Below, piece by piece: positions 59,543-64,000 of a stretch of 64,000 nt of DNA (position 1 is its first letter; the number at the start of each line of letters is the position of its first letter). This stretch comes from Larimichthys crocea (taxonomy: Eukaryota; Chordata; Actinopteri; Sciaenidae). A program made the position numbers and the translations under genes. The stretch is taken from the NCBI RefSeq assembly GCF_000972845.2, contig NC_040013.1, positions 4,454,642-4,518,641 of the forward strand. The letters run 5' to 3'. Below the pieces are notes generated by a model. The model saw nothing but the letters and a program-made list of their open reading frames with translations, had not been told where the DNA came from and did not search any database.

Positions 59543-59900
59543 ACGGTGGAGTGATGGGCCTTCCATACTTTGGTCCATGCTGGACTTGAACCGGCCACCC
59601 TCTGGTTCCCCAAGTCAAGTCTCTATAGACAGAGCTCAGTCCATAAAGACTTGGCTTGGGAACCCAAAATATGGGCACTGGGCCGAGGTGCCCTTGAGCA
59701 AGACACCGATCCCCCCTGAACTGCTCGCAGGGCGTTGCTCTGGCTGCCCGCCCGTCACTCCACCGTCTCTCTCCACACATTTGCATGTCTATGAGCCTTG
59801 TACGTGTGTGTTATGGGGTTAAACATGCATGTAAACAAAAACAATTGAGTGAAAAAAGAATTTCCCTGTTGAAGGGATTAATAAAGTATATCCTGTTCTT
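59543..59900 (+). mobile_element. SINE copy with inverted head (fold-back)
   Basis: Same family as 49545-49815: GCTCAGTCCATAAAGACTTG, CGAGGTGCCCTTGAGCAAG and the GGGATTAATAAAGTATATCC tail. Immediately 5' is an inverted head, including GGACTTGAACCGGCCACC, the reverse complement of the B-box region. ACGGTGGAGTGATGGGCC at about 59543 is mirrored by GCCCGTCACTCCACCGT at about 59748. Confidence 0.75.
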
Positions 59901-60001
59901 CCTCTTCTCCTTCTTCTTCTTCATCTTCTGCTGCCGCCCCTGATAAAATAAACAATTAACAATAAACCCATGTAACTTTATCTTAACTGTTCAGAATCAG
60001 A

Positions 60002-61500
60002 AATACTTTATTAACCCCCGCAGGGAAATTGTTTTCGTTACAGCAGCTCCCAAACGGTAAGTGAAATAGTAAGTGATAGCAAGAAAACAAAACTTTAACA
60101 CTATACACCTGTACGATATCCTATTTTATTTTTCTTTCCCAACTTTGTTTATTGAATTTTCAAACACATAAATGACAGCTATAAGAAAGTATCAATTTTC
60201 TCATTATCATTATCACAAAACTCAAAAAACAAATAACGTACAAGACACTTGTGTATAAATATATAAACAAACAATAATAAAAATTTAAAAAAGGCATGTC
60301 ACCTATACAGAATGAGGAGTTACACAGCTACATCGATGGCTGTTGTTAAAGGCACATTATAGAGAACAATCGCACACAGCTGTACGAAGCATGACATTAA
60401 AAACAGATCAGACAATGTACAAGAGATTGTTTGTCAGTTCGGGATGTTAGAAAAAGTCAGTTTATTCCCATACTCAAAAAATGGTCCCCATGTTCTCCTG
60501 AAAGAAGAACAGATTTGACAGGTTGGTGGAGTCGGGGATTTCCACTTTATAAGAATGAGACATCTAGCTAAGAGGGTCACAAAGGCCACCAGGTTTCTAC
60601 TTATAAGTAGGTATCGCAGGGATGAGGGTAACTCCAAATAGGGCAGTAACCGCCGATGGTGTGAAAGAAACAGAGGTGACTTGTGAAATGGTATTAAAAA
60701 TCTCCAACCAAAAGGTATTCAGGGAAGGGCACGCCCAAAACATATGGAAATGAGACAGGAAATGACAGTCTGACCTTAGTTAAGTGACGGTGAAGAATCT
60801 TACACTGTAGCAACCCGTGCCTAGCAGATATGGAGAAGGAATGAACCAGGGCTCGCAGACACTCATCCCAAACATCATCTGTGAGTTCACACTGTAAATC
60901 GTTCTCCCATAGCGTCCTAATAGTACCAAGTGAGGCTTATAGAGTGAATGAGATCATATAACACAGAGATCATGCCCTTCGTAGCAGGCAGCAGGGTCAA
61001 GAATGGGTCCAAGCCAGTAGGTTCTGGTAAATTAGAAAAGCTAGGGTAAACATTACTAAATAATCTGTAAATAATACAATATCCTATTTTAACACTGTAT
61101 ACACACAGGTATAAATAACAGTAAAATAAAAACCAAGTAACAGTGAACTATGCAATATTTAAATCTAAAACTTTATAAAGAATTTAGTCTTTGAGAGACT
61201 GAGAGAATACACTGATTGTTAAAGTGCAGTATGCATGTGTGGAAGATTTAACTTATTTACTGCACAAGCCAGTTCGACAGCTAGTCTGATATTTTGAGGG
61301 AGGAGTTGTACAGACTGATGCTCACGGGTAAGAAAGACTTCTTGTGTCTCTCTGTGGAGCGTCTTGGTGCCAGCAGTCTCTGGCTGAAGCTCCTGAGTCT
61401 GTCCAGCACCTCATGTAGTGGGTGGGAGTCATAGTCCAAAACAGCCCGCATCTTTAGACAGCATCCTCCTTTCCAACACCACAGTCAGCGAGTCCATCTG
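60002..61500 (-). mobile_element. Rex/Babar-like LINE 3' part, interrupted by an L1-like insertion
   Basis: Minus strand: RT C-terminus at about 61500-61280 (LHEVLDRLRSFSQRLLAPRR, then RHKKSFLPVSISLYNSSLKI and a stop), then 3'UTR, and the terminal GGGTTAATAAAGTATTTCTG at about 60020. The 3'UTR is split at 60129-61078 by another element. Confidence 0.75.
60129..61078 (-). mobile_element. 5'-truncated L1-like LINE with 13-bp target duplication
   Basis: ATATCCTATTTTA occurs at 60116-60128 and again at 61079-61091. Between them, the minus strand carries the C-terminus of an L1/Tx1-like ORF2 (LISRNLVAFVTLLARCLILI, KWKSPTPP, FRRTWGPFFEYGNKL), then a 3'UTR of about 300 bp ending in an A-rich tail. 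ORF2 upstream is frame-damaged. It is nested in the LINE at 60002-61500. Confidence 0.85.
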
Positions 61501-61529
61501 CACCCCCACAACATCACCGGCCTTACGAA

Positions 61530-64000
61530 AAAGATCAACTTTTGCTGGAAGTGCTCAGTCGAAACCGAACACGGGGTGACCGAGGCTTTTCTGTCTGTCG
61601 CCGTCCCCAGGCTCTGGAATCAGTGTTCCCCAGCTGAGATGCGTCTTGTTTCTGACCTGGCCTCTTATCAGCTGACTTATTTAAAATGGCTTTTAACACC
61701 CAGTACTATGATGACACTTATCTTATCTTACTCATTTGTGTTTGTTTTCTTTTACTTGTTGTTTCTCTTATTTTTATCACTGCTGTAAAGACATTTACAT
61801 TTTATTTATGTGATGGTTGTCCTTGGGTGACAGGAAGGCGCCTATGAAATAAAATGTATTATTATTATTACCATCTTTTAAATGAATGGAGTGATATGTC
61901 CTGATCACCCCTGTTACTTTTATCTCTCTTATTCATATAACTGCTCTTAAATTCTTCATTTTTCTCTATTTATTTCACGCAGCTGCTCTGTTGTTGCTGT
62001 TTTTCTGTTCTCTTCTCTGCTCTGTGAAGCACTAAGGTAAATACTGAGGTTTAAAAAGTTGCTTGTTGTTTTGTGTGCCTCACCCTCCAGGAGCTTGGGG
62101 TCAATGTACCCCAGGACATCCGCCACCCCGAGCTCTTGCCTCGGACAGGTGCCTCCGTGGACCCGGAGCCAGGCCGGCTCCGCTAGAGCCGTGCACGCGC
62201 CGTGTGGACAGAGCTCCGGCCGGCCGAGACCAGGCTGCGCTCCGGCTGCTTGGGGCAACGAGGTGCCGCTCTCTCCTCCGACCTCCGGGTGGACGCGGAA
62301 CCCCGGCGGGCGTACATGGCGACTGATCCTCAGCCGGTGCAGGTAACGTCAGCTGGGGGTGACAGCGGCCCTGGCGCTTCCCTCAGGTGGTGTCTGAAGT
62401 GTGTGGCCGTCAGAAGCTCTCTGTCCTCGGCGTGACGGGACGAGAGCCGCCGGACAAACATGGACAGATGAGGCCTGTTAGCTCCCGCTGTTAGCCTCCG
62501 GGAAAAACACCACAAAGTTCAAAAACAAAGCGAAACAGAAACAAACCGGACAAACGGTGGGATGTTAACGAATCCAGCTTATCGGCCCCCGTGGGAAAAT
62601 GATCGTTAATTAATCAGGCGCGCCGAAAACAAAAACAAAAACAAAACTCAGCTTCCGCCTCCTGCCGCTAACAAGACTTCCCTGTCCACAACATTCTCTT
62701 TTCTTCGTGGCTTCGACACGGAGCTGCGGCGACAAAACGCGAACGTGGCAGAGCGGCGCGCCCCCTAAACGGCGACTCGGCTGAACGACAGCAGCAACTT
62801 TTTCAGTAGTGATGGAATTCCGGCTCTTTTTAGTGAGCCGGATCATTTGACTCAGCTCCCAAGAAGAGCGGCTCTTTCGGCTCCCCTTCATTTTACCTTT
62901 TTAATAATTCAGTTTGCTGTGTTTTACTTGTGATTTGTATTGAACGCATATATCACTTGATTTCAATAATTTGCTCTAGCCAACTGCGTTTAAATGTAAA
63001 TTATACATTATATTGTATTATAGAGAACTATAATACAAAAATGTGATTAAAATTCTCAGCAACAAAAACGACCAGCGACCTGGCTGTTTCCGTCTTTGCC
63101 GAAACCGCAGCATTGCAAACAAGAGCTGAACTTAAAGTAAAAATCAACCTCACCAGGCTAGTATCGATCCGATCAGATACCGATACTGAGTTGGTATCGA
63201 TAATATCGATATTTGGAACGATCCCCCCACCACTAACATATATGTATTTTTAAAATGTTTCACATTTAGGCCTGGCCTATAATACCTTTTATTTACTTTA
63301 TTCACTTTTGTTTCCCTCCTTTTAACCTATTTATATCCTGGGTTATTAGCCTATAGTGTCTAGAATTGATAAAAAAAGTTGCATAAGTATTGTTTATGTT
63401 TTGTTATTGGTTATTAAATGCCTTTTGCACATCCAATCGGAGTGCAAATTCCTCCGCTGTTTGTAGTTTCTGAATTATCTTAACTTAATAAAGCGTGTGA
63501 GTGCTGACTCACTGAAATCTGACTTTTCTTTTTCAGTAGGGGAGCTTGAAGGAAATTAAATGACACAAGGAGATACAGGAAAGAGTCAGGGACACTGAGG
63601 AACAGCTGATAGCAATTTATCCACATGGGTTGGGACTATAATAATTAATGAGGTCTGGACTGTAGATTTATTCTTTATCCAGCTCTAACACATAAAACTT
63701 CAGTGACGTGAGAATAATGTGTTTTGTAGCTGATCTTGCTGCTGAATCACTGAAGCTTTGAAACTTGGTGCCGCCTACTGGTGCAAAGCTGATCTTTGGA
63801 GAGAAGAGAGAGTAAAATCTAGCGGACACACTGACACTTACCAAATCTATTCACTTGATTAAAACAGGAGATTGTAACTTGTCATGCACATTTTATTTAT
63901 TGAATATTGTGGTGCTCTCTCTCCCACATCCTCTCCTTCACCCTCTCCTCAAGCCACTTCACCCTCTCCTCCAGCCCTCTGCTTCCGGCCTCTCTCCAGC
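61530..64000. repeat. segmental duplication, copy B (degraded, cut by the window end)
   Basis: Repeats 52720-55240 in direct orientation, with about 50 net missing bases, mostly single-base losses in short homopolymers or GC runs. It runs from the LINE tail through tmem127 exon 1 and the GAGCCGG arm into the first units of a second minisatellite at 63920. Confidence 0.9.
62084..62317 (-). pseudogene. tmem127 exon-1 duplicate, frameshifted
   Basis: Corresponds to 53311-53551. The C-terminal part ([20 protein letters not shown] through IDPKLLEG) and the GTGAGG donor are kept, as is the ATG at 62317-62315. Several 1-nt deletions and an insertion between them break the frame in the Arg-rich N-terminus. 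Exons 2 and 3 are not present on the expected side (below 61500), so no TMEM127 can be made from it. Confidence 0.85.

Noticed and set aside
62084..62317. A second functional tmem127 gene
   Set aside because: Only exon 1 is present, it is frameshifted, and exons 2-3 are absent on the expected side.

Overview
The window is vertebrate nuclear DNA, almost certainly from a ray-finned (teleost) fish. Genes are split by GT-AG introns, the protein families are vertebrate ones, and the intergenic DNA is packed with hAT-type miniature elements, L2-like, Rex/Babar-like and L1-like LINE fragments, a tRNA-derived SINE and long microsatellites. No prokaryotic operon, CRISPR array or phage-like feature is present. 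All exon models are hand-built from splice signals, reading phase and family knowledge; no alignment was run.

Layout. Positions 1-11,870 hold no gene I can support: a gag-like remnant, a 471-bp hAT MITE with a perfect 8-bp target duplication, a (TATC)25 tract and a ~130-bp-period tandem array. tmem230 (+) lies at 12,097-14,416 (three coding exons, 119 aa). Positions 14,640-24,800 are repeat-rich and probably contain a non-coding first exon of the next gene. igsf9/igsf9a (+, turtle homolog A) spans 24,849-43,171: five Ig domains, two FN3 domains, one TM helix and a very long cytoplasmic tail carried mostly by one 3.35-kb exon; predicted 2,013 aa. gatd3/es1 (-) lies at 45,724-49,102 (mitochondrial ES1, ThiJ/PfpI fold, seven exons). 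tmem127 (-) lies at 51,293-53,551 (three coding exons, exactly 238 aa). The last 10 kb is rearranged: a 15-bp-period minisatellite of about 1 kb, a 190-bp inverted repeat pair 4.1 kb apart, the first two exons of an unrecognised single-pass membrane protein (+, 59,186), a nested LINE insertion, and a second, damaged copy of the tmem127 exon-1 region with its flank running off the window end.

The genes do not form a pathway. TMEM230 (vesicle trafficking), IGSF9 (neuronal adhesion), ES1/GATD3 (mitochondria) and TMEM127 (endolysosome, mTOR/ubiquitin ligase adaptor) are independent genes in a syntenic block.

Points most worth a second look: the igsf9a tail and its alternative 3' exons; the missing nucleophile cysteine and the phase-breaking exon 6/7 junction in gatd3; the duplicated, deletion-ridden tmem127 block (recent duplication versus assembly artefact); the minisatellite that stays open in several frames on both strands; and the LINE-in-LINE insertion with a perfect 13-bp duplication. 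I did not find a clearly new biological system.
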